NCBI GenBank assembly: GCA_030068075.1
Contig: CM057835.1
Location: forward strand, 70,598,895-70,662,894
DNA: 64,000 bases
Direction: 5' to 3'
DNA from: Paguma larvata
Lineage: Eukaryota; Chordata; Mammalia; Carnivora; Viverridae
Shown here: positions 20,769-34,045 of the stretch, in pieces
Numbering within the stretch: position 1 is the stretch's first letter
How the letters are laid out: every line of letters starts with the position of its first letter
Position numbers and translations under genes: made by a program
The notes under the pieces: model-generated
What the model saw: the letters and a program-made list of their open reading frames with translations, nothing else
The model's database searches: none
What the model was told of the DNA's origin: nothing

Positions 20769-22400
20769 AAACTATATCATTCCTAAGTATAATTTGTCTT
20801 AGTTAATTGGAAGATATTCTCCTTTTGAAATACTTCAAATTTATATTCTAGTTTTATTTTTTGCATTAACTATAGTTCTTTTCCAAACACTGCCATAGAT
20901 TCCAGGGCTAATGATTGTTAAATTCAAGTTATGTGTCTTTAATTGATTAATTTATTTTAAAAAATGGAAGGGTTATTTCTACATATCTAACTTATGAAAG
21001 TTGTTGATCCTCATGAACTCCATATGTTTCAATCACAGCAGATGAAAATGAGAATTTTGAATTTTCTGGTAATCCAGATGCTAAAAGGAGAGAGCAGGAG
21101 AAACTTTCTAAGGCTGTAATTCTAAAAGACTATTGGTTACAAGACACTTTCTGTCCTGTTCTGACAAGGCTACAGATACATGGCTCTGAGAAATTCTGAG
21201 TATAGCATTACAGGGAATGTGGTTTCCTATATCAGTAAATTTATATTAATTTATATTATAAATTTATAATTTATTATAATTTATATTAATTATATATAAT
21301 ATATATAATTATAATAATTTATATTAATATATTATATACAATTTATATAAATATATTCATATATATAATAATAATATATTTTAACCCAACCTTTAAATTC
21401 TACAGAAATTTGTGCAACGGTAAAACAGCAAACAAAGAGACATTTGTTCCAGAAAATTTGCTAAAGCTTACTAAGAGCAGCAAGAGCCCATTGCATTTGA
21501 CTTCTTCCCTCCCTCACCAGCCCCCCAAAAGGTCCACTCAAGCTGGCTGTGGCTACAAACATGGGGCTCCCACCTTCTTCAACTCCCTGTCAAGAGCTAT
21601 GGCATTTCTCCCTGCAGAGTCAGGCCATTAGTATTTCTCATTTTTGCAGGGGGATATTGCAAAGACTAAATTCCAGGTGAGACAAGAAACTTCCTCTTTC
21701 TACCCCCACTCATAACATGGAGACTCTACCTTAGGCCCAGCATGCTGAGAGTAGTGGGGATCCTAGTCACCCTCACCCCAGTTGACTCATAGGGCCATGT
21801 TCTAGGCATAGAGAGCTAAATAGAAAAGACTTTAGGCTGTTGCACCCAGCCAGGGTCCTCCTTGTAAAGAGGGGGAATGTCACTGAGATATGTGAGTGAG
21901 TGATTAATTTCGTTCACTTTACCCATGGGCAGAGATTTTGCCCAGGGAAAGAGGTAGGTCATAAGAATAGCAAAATGTGAAACTCACCCCAAGGAAACAG
22001 ACTTTATTTGGAACAGATTATGGGGAAGATTAAGCCTAAAGATGTTCTCAGAAATCATGAAAATTTTGCTGGTAAAAAACTTGGAGGTAGGCATGAGTGC
22101 AACTGGATAACCACAGGCCAATTAGTTTACCAGAGAGAACCCGAGAAAGAGAAAACTAAGAAAAGTCCTTTTGGGGTCAGAGTAAATCTTAAAGATAGGC
22201 CTCAAAACTATTATTGCAAAGGGGCTTGAATATGGTTGGATCAGAGGTTGGAGAAACATATTCTCAGGACACTGTCAAAAACAACAAAGCAATCAGCTGC
22301 AATTAGTGGAACCTAACTGCTGGGTGTGATGCCAATAGAGGAGGAAAACAGAGATACCAGAAAAGACAGTTAAAAAGAGCTCTGTTATCCCAGGATGACT
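20769..22400. other. Intergenic DNA, no gene seen
   Basis: About 1.6 kb with no recognised exon, SINE or young L1. Contains the AT-rich tract listed separately. Open frames of 60-75 codons lack domains. Confidence 0.4.
21238..21385. repeat. AT-rich microsatellite-like tract
   Basis: Almost pure A/T with recurring TTTATATTAAT, ATATATAATAT and ATAATTTATA motifs, for about 150 bp. Confidence 0.85.
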
Positions 22401-22599
22401 GCATATCTAAGGTTGTGTATCAAAGGTCCAAAATGAGGGGCTTCAAGCTAAAGGGAAAATAGTCTTCAGTAAAACAATCCAGCCAAATCACAAAACAAAT
22501 AAACAAGGAAGCAACAACAAACCTTTGAAGGAGATGAGGGGACGGGATCCCAGAGTTGCTGCAAAATATTATCTCAAATTACAATAAATCATTAAAAAA

Positions 22600-23373
22600 A
22601 GGTGAGGCATAAGATGAAACAGGAAAATGTTTCCCATACATACCTATGCATATGTTACCAGTACGCAAAAGTGGAGGTAATGCAAACAGGGCCAGGATAT
22701 TGAACTTAGCAGAAAAATAAAACAACTTTAAAGTAATTATTATAAATATGTTCAAAGAGCCAGAGGGAATCATGGCTAAAGGAGCAAAAAAGGGTATGAT
22801 GACTAGGTCTCATCAAGTAGAGTATTTCAGTAAAGAGAAAAAAAAATATGAGAAGCAATCAGATTGAAAGTGTGAACTGGAAAACAACAATAACTGCAAT
22901 GAAAAAAAATCATGAAAGAGGATAAAAGGTAGATTTCAAGTATCAAAAGAAAACTCCAACAAACATAAAATAAAAAGATAGATTGAGAGAGTTTGCCATC
23001 CAATATTCAGAGAGGGAAAAGAATAAAGCAAAATGAATGAAACCTCAGAGAAAAGTGGGACACCATTAAGCACACCAACATGAATATAATAGGAGTAACA
23101 GAAGGAAAGAAGGTGAATAGAAAATTTTAAAAATATTCAAAAAATTGGTTGAAAACATCTATATTTGATGAAAAGCATCAATATAAACATCAAGACCCTC
23201 AGCAAACTCCAAAGAGATCCACATACTGAAGAACATAAAGAAAATCTTGAAAGTAACAAGATGAAAATGTTCATCATATATAGGGACACACCAATATATT
23301 AATATCTGCCTTCTTATCAGAAACATTGAGGCCAGATGGCAGTGGACTGATATATTAAAAGTGTTGACAGAAA
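22600..23373 (+). mobile_element. Ancient L1 (ORF1 region), left part
   Basis: Old plus-strand L1 ORF1 DNA: 'GTGGGACACCATTAAGCACACCAA', 'CTCCAAAGAGATCC', 'GAAAATCTTGAAAGTAAC', then 'GAGGCCAGATGGCAGTGG' follow the order of mammalian L1 ORF1. It is full of stops. The element continues after a younger L1 inserted at 23374-29348. The left border is approximate. Confidence 0.65.
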
Positions 23374-26300
23374 CCAGAGACTGAGCAGGGCGCGAGACCA
23401 CCCAGCAAACCGCACTACACCGGCGCCCATTGCAGAGCGAGGACAGAAAGAAAGGGGCGAATAGAGCCTCCGGGACTGGGAAGAAGGGACTGGAGACACG
23501 CCATTGCTGTCTCACAAGTCCACAAACACAGGCCCCAGGAAGTCACCTTCAAAGCCATTCCTGAGACAGTGGACGTGGGAGCTGCCTATACCAAATGACG
23601 CCCCTACACACAGGAGAGACACCTTTCAGTGGGGAGCTACTGACACCAAGTTCAGACTGCTGCCTGGAGTAACTCCAGGTCATTTCTTCTTTTTTAAATA
23701 CATGCTCCCCTTTCTTATTCTTACTGATCCCCACCCCTGGGCTGGTCATTCAGGGTATTGGCTAGCTTAAATAGAATTCTAACCCATTCTCTCAACGCAT
23801 GTTCTACAACTCCTTCTGTACTTTCCTCTCTCTCTCCCTAGAATAACCAGGCCACATAAGTTCATTTGGGCAACATCTATCTTCATTCCTTTTTCCTTAC
23901 ATCCTTCCTTATTCTGATTTCTCTCAGTCGGGATTAAGCCCTTTAGTGGCTCTACCTGGGCAAAGTCCATTACCTTCTCCCCTCCCCCCCGTACCTGTCA
24001 TTATTCTCTCTGTATATGCTCTGCCACCAGCACACAGCACACCCTGTCCTTAACATGTAGCTGGTACTTCAGGACATTGCCTTCAGAGTGTCATTTGTTA
24101 TTCTTTTTTCTGTTGTGAAAAGCTTGTCTATATCATTTGTCATTACGTTTGAATATTTCTGTTTTCTGTTTATCAGTCAGTTTTCCTTTTCAGAGTGACT
24201 TCAAGAAAGAATCGAAAACACACCTAGTCAAAATGACGAAACGGAAAAACTCCTCAAAAGAATGTACAGGAAGTAGTGATGGCTCAAGAATTGATGAAAA
24301 CAGATATAAGCAACATAACAGAACTTGAATGTAGAATGACAATCATAAAACTAATCGCTGGACTTGAAAAAAAGCATAGATAAATGCAAGGAGTCCCACA
24401 CGACAGAGGTCAAGGACCTTAAAAAGGTAAGGAAGAATTTAAAATGGTGTTGAATGAGGTTCAAAACAAATTGGAGGCAGCCACAGCACGGATTGAAGAG
24501 GCAGAAAAGAGAATAAGTGAATTAGAAGATAAAATTATGGAAAAAGGGAAAGAGAAAAAGAGAGAGAAGTTGAACCACGAACAGGAAAGGAGAATTCGAG
24601 AGTTGAGAAATGCACTCAAACGAAACAATAGCCATATCATAGGAATTCCAGAGGAAGAAGAGAGAGAGAAAAGAGTCAAAGGGGTTCTTGAACAAATCAT
24701 TGCTGAGAACTTCCCCAACATGAGGAAGGAAACAGGCATAGAAATCCTAGAAGCACAGAGAAATCCCCTCAGGCATAACTTGAATAGACCTTCTGCATGA
24801 CACATCATAGTGAAACTGGCAAAATATAAGGATAGAGAGAGAATTCAGAAAGAAGCTAGGGAAAAACGGGCCTTGACATACAAAGGGAGACACATAAGGG
24901 TTGTAGCAGACTTATCTACAGGAACTTGACAAGCCAGAAAGAAATGGCAGGATATCTTCAATGTGATGAGCAGGAAGGATATGCAACCAAGAATCATGTA
25001 TCTAGCTAGTCTGTCATTCAGAAAGAAGGAGAGATCAAGGTTTTCCCCAACAAACAAAACTGAGGAAATTCACCACAAATAAGCCAGCATTACAAAAGAT
25101 CCTGAGGGGCACCCTATGAAGGAAAGAATGCAAAGAACACAAACTACCAGAGACAGAACATGAAAAACATGAAACCTACAGATAATACAGTGACTGTAAG
25201 CTCATATTTTTCAATATTAACACTGAATGTAAATAGACTAAATGCGCCAATCAAAAGACACAGGGTAACAGAATGGATTAAAAAACAAGACCCATCTATT
25301 TGCTGTCTTTCAGACTCATCTCAGACCTGAGGACACCTTCAGATTGAAATTGAAGGGATAGAGAACTATCTACCATGTTACTGGAAGTCAGAAGAAAGCT
25401 AAAGTAGCCACACTTATATCAGACAAACTTGAGTTAAGATCAACCATGTAATAAGAGGTAAAGTAGGACATTATATAATAATCACATGGACTATCCAGCA
25501 GAAAGAGATAATTATAAATAACTACGGAACGAATCTGGGGGCACCCAAATTTGTAAAACAACTAACTACAAACATAAGCAACCTTATTGATAAAAAAAGT
25601 CCAAATAGTAGGGAACCTTAACACTCCACTCTCAGCATTGGATAGATCCGCAAAACAGAAAATCACCACAGAAACAATGGCCCTGAATGACACATTAGAA
25701 CAGATGGGCCTAACTGACATCTTCAGGATCCTTCATCCAGAAGCAAAGGAATTTACATTCTTCTCAACTGCACACGGTACATTTTCCAAGATAGACCACA
25801 TTCTGGGGCACAGGGAAGCTCTGAATAAATATAAAAGAATTGAGATCATACCGTGTACACTGTCAGACCACAATGCTTTGAAACTTGAAATCAACCACAG
25901 GAGAAAGCCTGGAAAATATCCAAGAACATGGCGGCTAAGAAATAACCTACTAAAAGATGACTGGGTCAACCAAGCCATCAGAGAAGAAATTAAAAAATAC
26001 ATGGAAACAAATGAAAATGGAAATACACAATCCAAACGCTCTGGGATGTGGCAAAGGCAGTCCTGAGAGGGAAATATATGGCAATCCAGGCCCACCTCAA
26101 GAAACAAACAAACAAAAAATCAATAACACAAATTCTAACAGCACGCCAAAAAGAACTAGAAGCAGCACAACTATGACAACCCAAACCCATGAGAAAGAAA
26201 GAAATAACAAAGATCAGGGCACAAATTAATCATATGGAAACAGAAAGAGTAGTGGAACAGGTCAATGAAACCAAGATCTGGTTCTTTGAAAAAATAAACA

Positions 26301-28877
26301 AAATAGACAAACCTCGAGCCAAGCTTCTCAAAAAGAAAAGAGAGAGAACTCAAATAGATAAAATCATGAATGAAAAGGTAGCAATTACAACCAATCCCTC
26401 AGAAATACAAGCATTTTCCAGAGAATACTATGAAAAATTATATGCCTCCAAACACAGCAACTTGGAAGAAATGGACAAATTCCTAAATAGCCACAGACAA
26501 CAAATACTCGAACGGGAAGAAATAGAAAATTTGAACAGACCCATAACTAGTGAAGAAATTGAATCAGTTATAAAAAATCTCCCAGCAAATAAAAACCCTG
26601 GACCAGATGGCTTCCCTGAGGAATTTTACCAGACATTTAAAACAGAGTTAATTCCTATCCTCCTCAAGCTGTTCAAAATTGAAACAGAAGGAAAACTCCT
26701 GGATTCATTCTATGAAGCCAGAACCACTTTGATTCCCAAACCAGATAAAGACCCAGCAAAAAAAGAGAATTACAGGCCAATATCCCTGATGAATATGGAT
26801 GCAAAAATTCCCAACAAGATACCAGCAAATCGAATCCAACAGCATATAAAATGAATCATTCACCATGATCAAGTAGGATTCATCCCTGGGTTACAGTGCT
26901 GGTTCAATATTCACAACTCAATCAACGTGATACATCACATTAACAAAAGAAAAGATAAGAACCATATGATCCTGTCAATTGATGCAGAAAAAGCATTTGA
27001 CAAATACAGCACCCTTTCCAAATAAAAACCGATGAGAAAGTCGGGATAGAAAATACATACTTAAACATCATAAAATCCAAATATGAAAAGCTCACAGCAA
27101 ATATCATCCTCAATGGGGAAAAAGTGGGAGCCTTCCCCCTAAGATCAAGAACACGACAGTGGTGTCCACTCTTGCCACTGCTATTTAACATAGTGTTGGA
27201 AGTCCTAGCATCAGCAATCAACAACAAAGCAAAATAAAAGGCATCAAGATAGGCAAGGAGGAAGTCAAACTTTCACTTTTTGCAGATGACATGATACTTT
27301 ACATGGAAAACTCGACAGAATCCACCAAAAGCCTGCTAGAACTGATCAGTGATTTCAGCAAAGTTGCAGGGTACAAAATCAATGTACAGAAATCGGTGGC
27401 ATTTTTATACACCAACAATGAAGCAGCAGAAAGAGAAATAAAGAAGCGAATCCCTTTCACAATTGCACGAAAAACCATAAAATACTTACGAATAAACCTA
27501 ACCAAAGATGTAAAAGACCTCTACGCTGAAAACCACAAAAAACTTATGAAGGAAATTGAGGAAGACACAAGGAAATGAAAAAATATCCCATGTCATGGAT
27601 TGAAAGAATAAATATCATCAAAATGGCAATACTACCCAAAGCAATCTACACATTCAATGCAATCCCAATCATAATTGCACCAGCATTCTTCTCAAAGCTA
27701 GAGCAAACAATCCTAAAATTTGTATGGAACCACAAAAGACCCTGAATAACCAAAATAATACTGAAGAATAAAACCAAGGCGGGAGGCATCACAATCCCAG
27801 ACTTCAACTTCTTCTACAAAGTGGTAGTCATCAAGACTGTATGGTATTGGCACAAAAACAGACACATAGAACATGGAATAGAATAGAAAACTCAGAAATG
27901 GACCCGCAGGTATATGCCCAACTAATGTTTGACAAAGAGGGAAGGAGTGTCCAGTGGAAAAAAGAGAGCCTCTTTAATAAATGGTACTGGGATAACTGAC
28001 AGCAACATGCAAAAGAATGAAACTAGATCTCTTCCTTACACCACTCACAAAAAACAAAAAACAAAAAACAAAAAAAAAAACAAAAAAAAAAACTCTAAAT
28101 GGATGAGGGATCTGAACGTGAGACAGGAAACCATCAAAATTCTAGAGGAGAAAGCAGGAAAAAACCTCTTTGACCTAAGATGCACCAATTTCTTACTCAA
28201 CATGTCTCCAAAGGCAAGGGATTTAAAAGCCAAAATGAACCACTGGGACCTCATCAAGAGAAAAAGCTTCTGCATGGCAAAAGAAACAACCAACAAAACT
28301 GATAGGCAACCAAAGGAATGGGAAAAGATAATCGCAAATGACATATCAGATAAAGGACTAGTATCTAAAATCTATAAAGAACTTATCAAACTCCACACCC
28401 GAAAAACAAATAGTCCAGGGAAAAAATGGGTGGAAGATATGAATAGACACTTCTCCAAAGAGGACATTCAGATGGCCAACAGACACATGAAATAATGCTC
28501 AATGTCACACATCATCAGGGAAATACAAATCAAAACCACACTGAGATACCACCTCACACCAGTCAGAGTGGCTAAAATGAACAAATCAGGAAACTACAGA
28601 TGCTGGTGAGGATGTGAAGAAACAGGCACCCTCTTGCACTGTTGGTGGGAATGCAAACTGGTACAGCCACTCTGGAGAACTGTGTGGAAGTTCCTCAAAA
28701 ACATGAAAATAGAACTACCCTATGACCCAGCAATAGCACTGTTAGGAATCTACCCAAGAGATACCAGACTGGTGATGCATAGTGGCATGTGTACCCCAAT
28801 GTTCATAGTAGCACTTTCAACAAAAGCCAAATCATGCAAAGAGACTAAGTGTGCATCAACTGATGAATGGATAAAGA

Positions 28878-28952
<75 letters not shown>

Positions 28953-29348
28953 GCTTCTCAGCACATTCCCTACTATGCAGCAATGAGAAAGAATGAAATC
29001 TGTCCATGTGTGGCAACATGAACAGAATTGGAGGGTATTATTCTGAGTGAAGTAAGTCAGACAGAGAAAGACAGATGCCATATGTTTCGACACATAGGTA
29101 GGCTTTGTGAGACCTAACAGAAAACCAGTGGGGAGGGGAAGAAAAAATAGCCACAGAGAGGAAGGAAGACATAACATAAGAGACACTCAAAGACTAAGAA
29201 CAAACTGAGGAGAGAGGGGTTTGAGGAAGGGGGGAGAGTGGGTGATGGGCACAGAGGAGGGCACTTGCTGGGATGAGCACAGGGTGTTGTATGGAAACCA
29301 ATTCGACAATAAATTATTTTAAAAATAAAATAATATTCAAATTAAAAA
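23374..29348 (+). mobile_element. Near-full-length, degraded LINE-1 inserted in an older L1
   Basis: Plus-strand L1 with the 17-bp TSD AAAAGTGTTGACAGAAA at 23357-23373 and 29349-29365. Its 5' UTR starts partway in. Remains of ORF1 lie at about 24233-25120 with frameshifts and an in-frame TGA near 24798. ORF2 runs from about 25130 to 29000 in pieces: endonuclease remnant 25587-26066, reverse transcriptase remnants 26189-26854 and 27291-27578 (the GCAGATGACATG coding the FADD Asp-Asp is kept near 27280), and C-terminal part 27929-28495. The 3' UTR ends in AATAAATTATT and an A-rich tail. It is non-coding today. An expanded A-rich run at 28049-28092 and an (AT)n at 28880-28950 lie within ORF2. 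Confidence 0.92.
28880..28950. repeat. (AT)n microsatellite, ~70 bp
   Basis: About 35 uninterrupted TA units inside ORF2 of the degraded L1, at the same place where other L1 copies here have short TATA runs (about 1060 and 2680). Confidence 0.95.
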
Positions 29349-30765
29349 AAAAGTGTTGACAGAAAAAATTGTCATTCAAGGTTCTATCTAGGGAAACTAA
29401 AATACAGATAAAATAAGGGTATTCCCAGGTAAAAATTAGAGTCCATTTGCTATCATTCAAAGAAGTACAAAAGAAAGTTCTTCAACCTAAAAGCAAGTGA
29501 CCCTCAAAACTAACCAAATCTATAACAACCGAATAATGAGAACAACGAAAGTAAAGAGTACCAATAAATATAATTATGTACAGTAGCCACCTCCCACTTA
29601 CTAGTTTTGTTTTCTGTGGTTTTATTTACTCACAGTCAACTGCAGTCTAGAAACAAATGATCCTCCTTCTGTTATATTGTCAGGTCAATAATAGCGTAGT
29701 GCCACATTATAAAGTCTATGTAATCACCTCACTTCATCTCAGGATATAGGCATTTTATCATCTCAGATAATTACAAGAGAGTGAGTACAGTACAAGAAGA
29801 TATTTTTGAGAGAAACCACATTTACAAAACTTTCATTGCAGTGTATTATAATTGTTTTATATTTAGGTATTGTTGTTAATCCTTTACTGTGCCTAATTTA
29901 TAAATAAAGTTTATAATAGGAATGTGTTTATAGTAAAAAATTACATATAGGGCATGCTACTATTTGAGGTCAGACACCCACTGGTGGTCTTGGAACACAG
30001 CTTCGGCAGGTAAAGGGGGACAACTGTAACTATAAAAGAACATCTAAGTGCATATTTTTTTATGTTTTCTTTTAAAAAAGATTTGAAAAGCAATTGTATA
30101 GAATAGTATATATAAATTCTATTTGACAATAAGAGCACAAAGAGGCGAGCAAGAGAAAAGCTATACTATAGTAAGATAATGACGTTGGACGATAACTCCA
30201 AATGGAAAGGACAAATGAAGAGAACCATGAATGGTAAAAATGAAGGTACCTTATATAACAAAGTCAATAGATACTTGCTCTCAATTAGTCTCTCAGTTTC
30301 TTTAAAAGACATAAAATTGTCATCATTAAAACAATGGGTTGTTAAGTCTGTAACATATATAGACATAATATCTACAATAATAATAGCATCTCAAGAAAAA
30401 TTTGGGGAAAAAAAAGAAGGTGGGTTGGAAGTCTATAGAAATAACATTTCTTTACTACACTAGAATTAAGTTTGTATAAATCTGAAGTGGATATTGTAAT
30501 CTTAAGGAAGACGGTAATCTCAAAAGAAACTACTAAGAAAAACTAACAAATATAGTGAAAACAATCATTAAAAAGTTTAAATGACACTAGAAAATATTGA
30601 CATAATGCAAAAGAAATGAGTAAAGGAAGAAAACAAGAATGTAAAAACCATGCAATATACAAAATCGAATGGCAGATGTAAATTTAAATATAGTCATAGA
30701 TCATTAATGTGAATAAATTAAGCAAACCAAGTTAAAGGCAGAGATTGTCAACTGGATCACAAGTA
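29349..30765 (+). mobile_element. Ancient L1 (end of ORF1 and inter-ORF region), right part
   Basis: Continues the old L1 split at 23374: 'AAAATTGTCATTCAAGGTTCTATCTAG' fits the ORF1 C-terminal stretch, and 'ATGGCAGATGTAAATTTAAA' with 'GGCAGAGATTGTCAACTGGAT' near 30670-30760 fits the start of ORF2. Heavily diverged, with unrelated-looking sequence around 29560-30450; the borders are approximate. Confidence 0.5.
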
Positions 30766-31079
30766 TACATCTCTATGCTCACATAGCCTCATAAATCCCT
30801 TTCTCCCAACCCCTAGTGAATCTTTGCTTCCTGTTCCTTATCCCTCCCTGGAGTCCTAACCCTTACCTGGTTAAACCAAATTATGCCTGAAATGACAATT
30901 TGTTTTAAAACTTCATCCTCAGGAGTCTATCCAAGATATTAAGACTAAGTGATCTGCCTTTTCCAAATATTCTCAAAAGACCTTGCATTTCTCCTTTTGC
31001 AATATTCTTAACATTGTAATATCTCATTATTATCTATCGTCACTGTTAGACTCAATTCTGTTAGACAGAGTTTGTGCAC

Positions 31080-31960
31080 GGTTCCCAATAAACTAGTAAT
31101 TTTGAATATATATAGTCATGCTGATAACTTGCATTGGAAACTATAGAATGTCCTTGTGAGACAGGACAAGGCCCTGGAGACGGTTTGTACCATTCCCACC
31201 ATGATCCCAAGAGGAGCCTTAGGATATAGGACAGAATCTTTACTGTCTAAGGTGCCGGGGTCACCCTGAGAGGAGGCCAGCTCCTACTTCAGGGCTTCCG
31301 GCTGGTCCAGGGTTTCACCTGCATGATGGTTGGTCTAGGCACGAGAGAAGACATGAAGTCAGTCTCTCGGAGTCAGCCTCATATCAGGACTGGTTCGGGG
31401 CTCCCTAAGTAAGGGCTGAAACATAAAGACAAGACAAGACAAGACAAAGACACACAAAGATGTGGAGACAACCTCTTTTGGAGACTGCTCAAAGTTTATT
31501 TTTCTCTCTGGGTTTTTATGTAGTTTTAGAAGCAGTACAGGCATATATTTTGTAATGATTAAAAAATGATTTCAGCCCTCATGATTGTTCCCACAATTTA
31601 CAATAGAAATGTTCAGAAACAGTTTCGGTTACACAGTTTACACGTAAGCAAAGTATGACAAATGAGTACATTCAATAGAAATGTTCAAAAACAATTTCAG
31701 TCAAAAGATCAAGAACAATTTACATGCAAGTAAGGTACAATGAATGGGCACACTCTAGTAAGTGGTATAGGTTGAAAGAGCAAGCACAAAGGCTTTTGGT
31801 TACAGTTGAAAGATTATGTGAAAAACATCCTTATTTTTCTGTAACATACTCTAACTTCTATTTCCTAGTAATTATGTCCCAAGACTCACAGCAATAATCA
31901 CATTCCCGAGAGTCTGGCATCACTCTAAAACAGATCAATAATACATTCTAAACTCTACTG
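31080..31960 (-). mobile_element. Possible LTR-retroelement fragment
   Basis: On the minus strand an AATAAACTTTGAGCAGTC stretch (from about 31499 leftward) looks like an LTR polyadenylation region. It is followed by (CTTGT)n-type repeats (31431-31455) and a GC-richer stretch toward 31200. No TG...CA ends or target duplication could be fixed, and no viral gene is visible. It could equally be another repeat class. Confidence 0.35.
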
Positions 31961-32574
31961 ATTTCTTAAAGATTTTATTTCCATGATTCTCAATATGATT
32001 TTATTATTAATAAAGTATAGCAGCATATGTTGGCTTAATAGGGGAGGAAGCTGTGGAGCACTCCTGTTTTTCTATGGCCCATCTTCTTCAGGAGATATTA
32101 GGATGAATCGCAAATCAGCACAAAGGCCCAGTGACCCTACAGCCAGGTGTCCTGGTGACTCTTACTGCGACTGTGCCTGTCTTAGGTCGCCCCTCCCATG
32201 AGGAGTCTTACCCGTCTCTGGCTAACCAGCCCTCCTTCAGAGTCAGACCAGCCATAATTCTGTTCTTGTTGTATTACAACCTGGCATTTGCTTCAAGGCA
32301 CCCCCATCCACCGATGAGGGCCCCGGTCTAGGGCACTGTCTTATGGGCCTGAGTCTTCTCCTTAGGCAATGTCACCAGGGCCAGAGTCTTCTGGTTTCCA
32401 ACACTAGGGGACTTGAAGCAGTCTCCTGAGGAGAATAATCAGACACTGTAGGAGAGAGAAAGGACATGGGACGAAGACCCTCCCCAAGTGCTGTTATAAT
32501 AGACTAAAGCAGCTGGAAGGGATCCAGCCACGCTGCAGTTGCTGCCCTGAAAGCAGAGTTCTGATGGGTGACAG
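31961..32574. other. Intergenic DNA, no gene seen
   Basis: No exon, V element or clear repeat recognised between the LTR-like stretch and the fossil repeat at 32575. Confidence 0.35.
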
Positions 32575-33030
32575 CACTAGTTTGTTAGGGATGGGATAGC
32601 AACACCACAAACTGGGGAGATGGTGGTGCTGAAAATAGAAATGTACTATCTCACAGTTCTGGAGGTCAGCAGTCTGAGATCAAGGTGCCAGCAGGATCGA
32701 TGTTGCTTTGTAGGCTATGAAGGAGAATCTCTTCCATATCTCTCTTCCACTCCTGGTGGTTTTCTGACAATCTTTGGCATTCCTTGGTTGTATCTTCATG
32801 TGGTGTTCTCCCTTGCCAGAGTCTGTCTCCAAATTCTCTCTTTTCATAAAGACACCAATCAAATTGGAATAAGCATCCACCCTGCTCAAGTGCATCCTTA
32901 TCTTAATTAACTAGTTACATCTTCAATGACCCTATAATGAAATAAAACCACATTGACCTATACTGGGGGGTTAGGATCTAAACATATAAATGCGGGGGCT
33001 GGGGGACAAATTCAAACCACAAGGGCCTTA
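32575..33030 (+). repeat. Ancient mammalian interspersed repeat, family uncertain
   Basis: Familiar order of motifs from old mammalian repeats: 'CTCACAGTTCTGGAGG', 'GATCAAGGTGCCAGCAGG', 'GGTTTTCTGACAATCTTTGGC', 'CATAAAGACACCAATCA', 'AATTAACTAGTTACATCT', 'GGGGGTTAGGATCTAAACATAT'. The class (LTR or other) is not certain. Confidence 0.5.
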
Positions 33031-33421
33031 AGCAAAGGCCAACTATTTTTATAATGTCTCATTGAGGTGAACATGTAAACATTCACCAAGAGTCTAGCAT
33101 CTATTGAGGGTTCAGAAGTAGTCATTTTGTTGAACTAGCAATACATATAGGAGATGACATTCATCCTGGGGGGCACAAGAGGGCACTGTCGGTCTTGGTT
33201 TGGCACTGCAATAAGTCCAAATCCCTTGGGCTGTGCTCAAGTGCAAAGGGTATAACTGTTGCTTCCTTTGAAGTTTATACTTGTGTTGTTTAAAATCAAC
33301 TCTCCACTCTTGAAAGCAACACCTGCCCCTTCTTCTGAATTCAGGAAGTTATGAGCATTATGCCTTTAAGCTCAGGGCTGGGGCAAGAGCTTAAACAGAC
33401 ATGTTGAAGAATGGAGAATAG

Positions 33422-33429
33422 ATTTGCAT
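33422..33429 (+). promoter_or_regulatory. Immunoglobulin octamer ATTTGCAT, unit 2
   Basis: A perfect octamer 110 bp upstream of the former start codon of the IGLV4-like unit. The promoter is kept although the gene is dead. Confidence 0.8.
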
Positions 33430-33538
33430 TTGATGCTCCTCCTTCCTTGAACTCAAAAAGGAAGATAAGATGGGAGCTGGAGAGTTCAGTCCCAGTGGGG
33501 CAGCCTCAGAGCAGAGTTCATTGAAGCCTCTCCAAACC

Positions 33539-34006
33539 AGGGACTCGGTTCCCATTTACCTCCTGCCCTTCATTTTCTCTACGGGTCAGGGTACCACCTC
33601 TCTGACATTTCCCTTCAAGCACAGTCTTCATGGACTTCTGTCCAGTATCCAGTACATATAGCATCATTCTTGTATTTTGTATTTCCTGGTTTCTGTGCTC
33701 TGCCTGTGCTGACCCAGCCTCCATCGGCATCTGCCTCCACAAGTACCTCAGTCAACCTCACCTACACCCTTAGCAGCAAGCACAGCAAACACATAATTGA
33801 ATGGTATAAACAGAGACCAGGGAAGGCCCTTCAGTATGTGATGGACATTAAGAATGATGGAAGCCACAGCAAGGGGGATAGAATCCCCAGTCACTTACAA
33901 GCTCAACCTCTGGGGTTGACCTCTATTTAACCATCTCCAACATCCAGTCATAGGATGAGGCTAAGTGTGGTGAGAGCTGTAAAATCAATAGTGAATCCAG
34001 TTAAGC
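33539..34006 (+). pseudogene. Ig lambda variable pseudogene, IGLV4-like
   Basis: The leader exon 33539-33584 still spells the IGLV4-type YLLPFIFST hydrophobic core, but the start codon is AGG instead of ATG. The V exon begins at 33689 after a broken acceptor (CCTG instead of CCAG). FR1 reads CALPVLTQPPSASAS; the first conserved Cys is Tyr (LTYTLSS). CDR1/FR2 are recognisable (SKHIIEWYKQRPGKALQYVM), and the long FR2-CDR2 with 'DGSHSKGD' is typical of IGLV4. After IPS the frame is lost, with a stop at 33928-33930, and the end of FR3 has lost bases between Ala and Cys ('DEAKCGES'-like). At least four independent lesions make this non-functional. Confidence 0.88.
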
Positions 34007-34045
34007 CACAGTGACACAGATACAGGGGAAGCGAGGCCAAATCCT
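34007..34045 (+). other. Degraded V-lambda recombination signal, unit 2
   Basis: Consensus heptamer CACAGTG (34007-34013), 23-bp spacer, nonamer decayed to CCAAATCCT (34037-34045). Confidence 0.75.
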
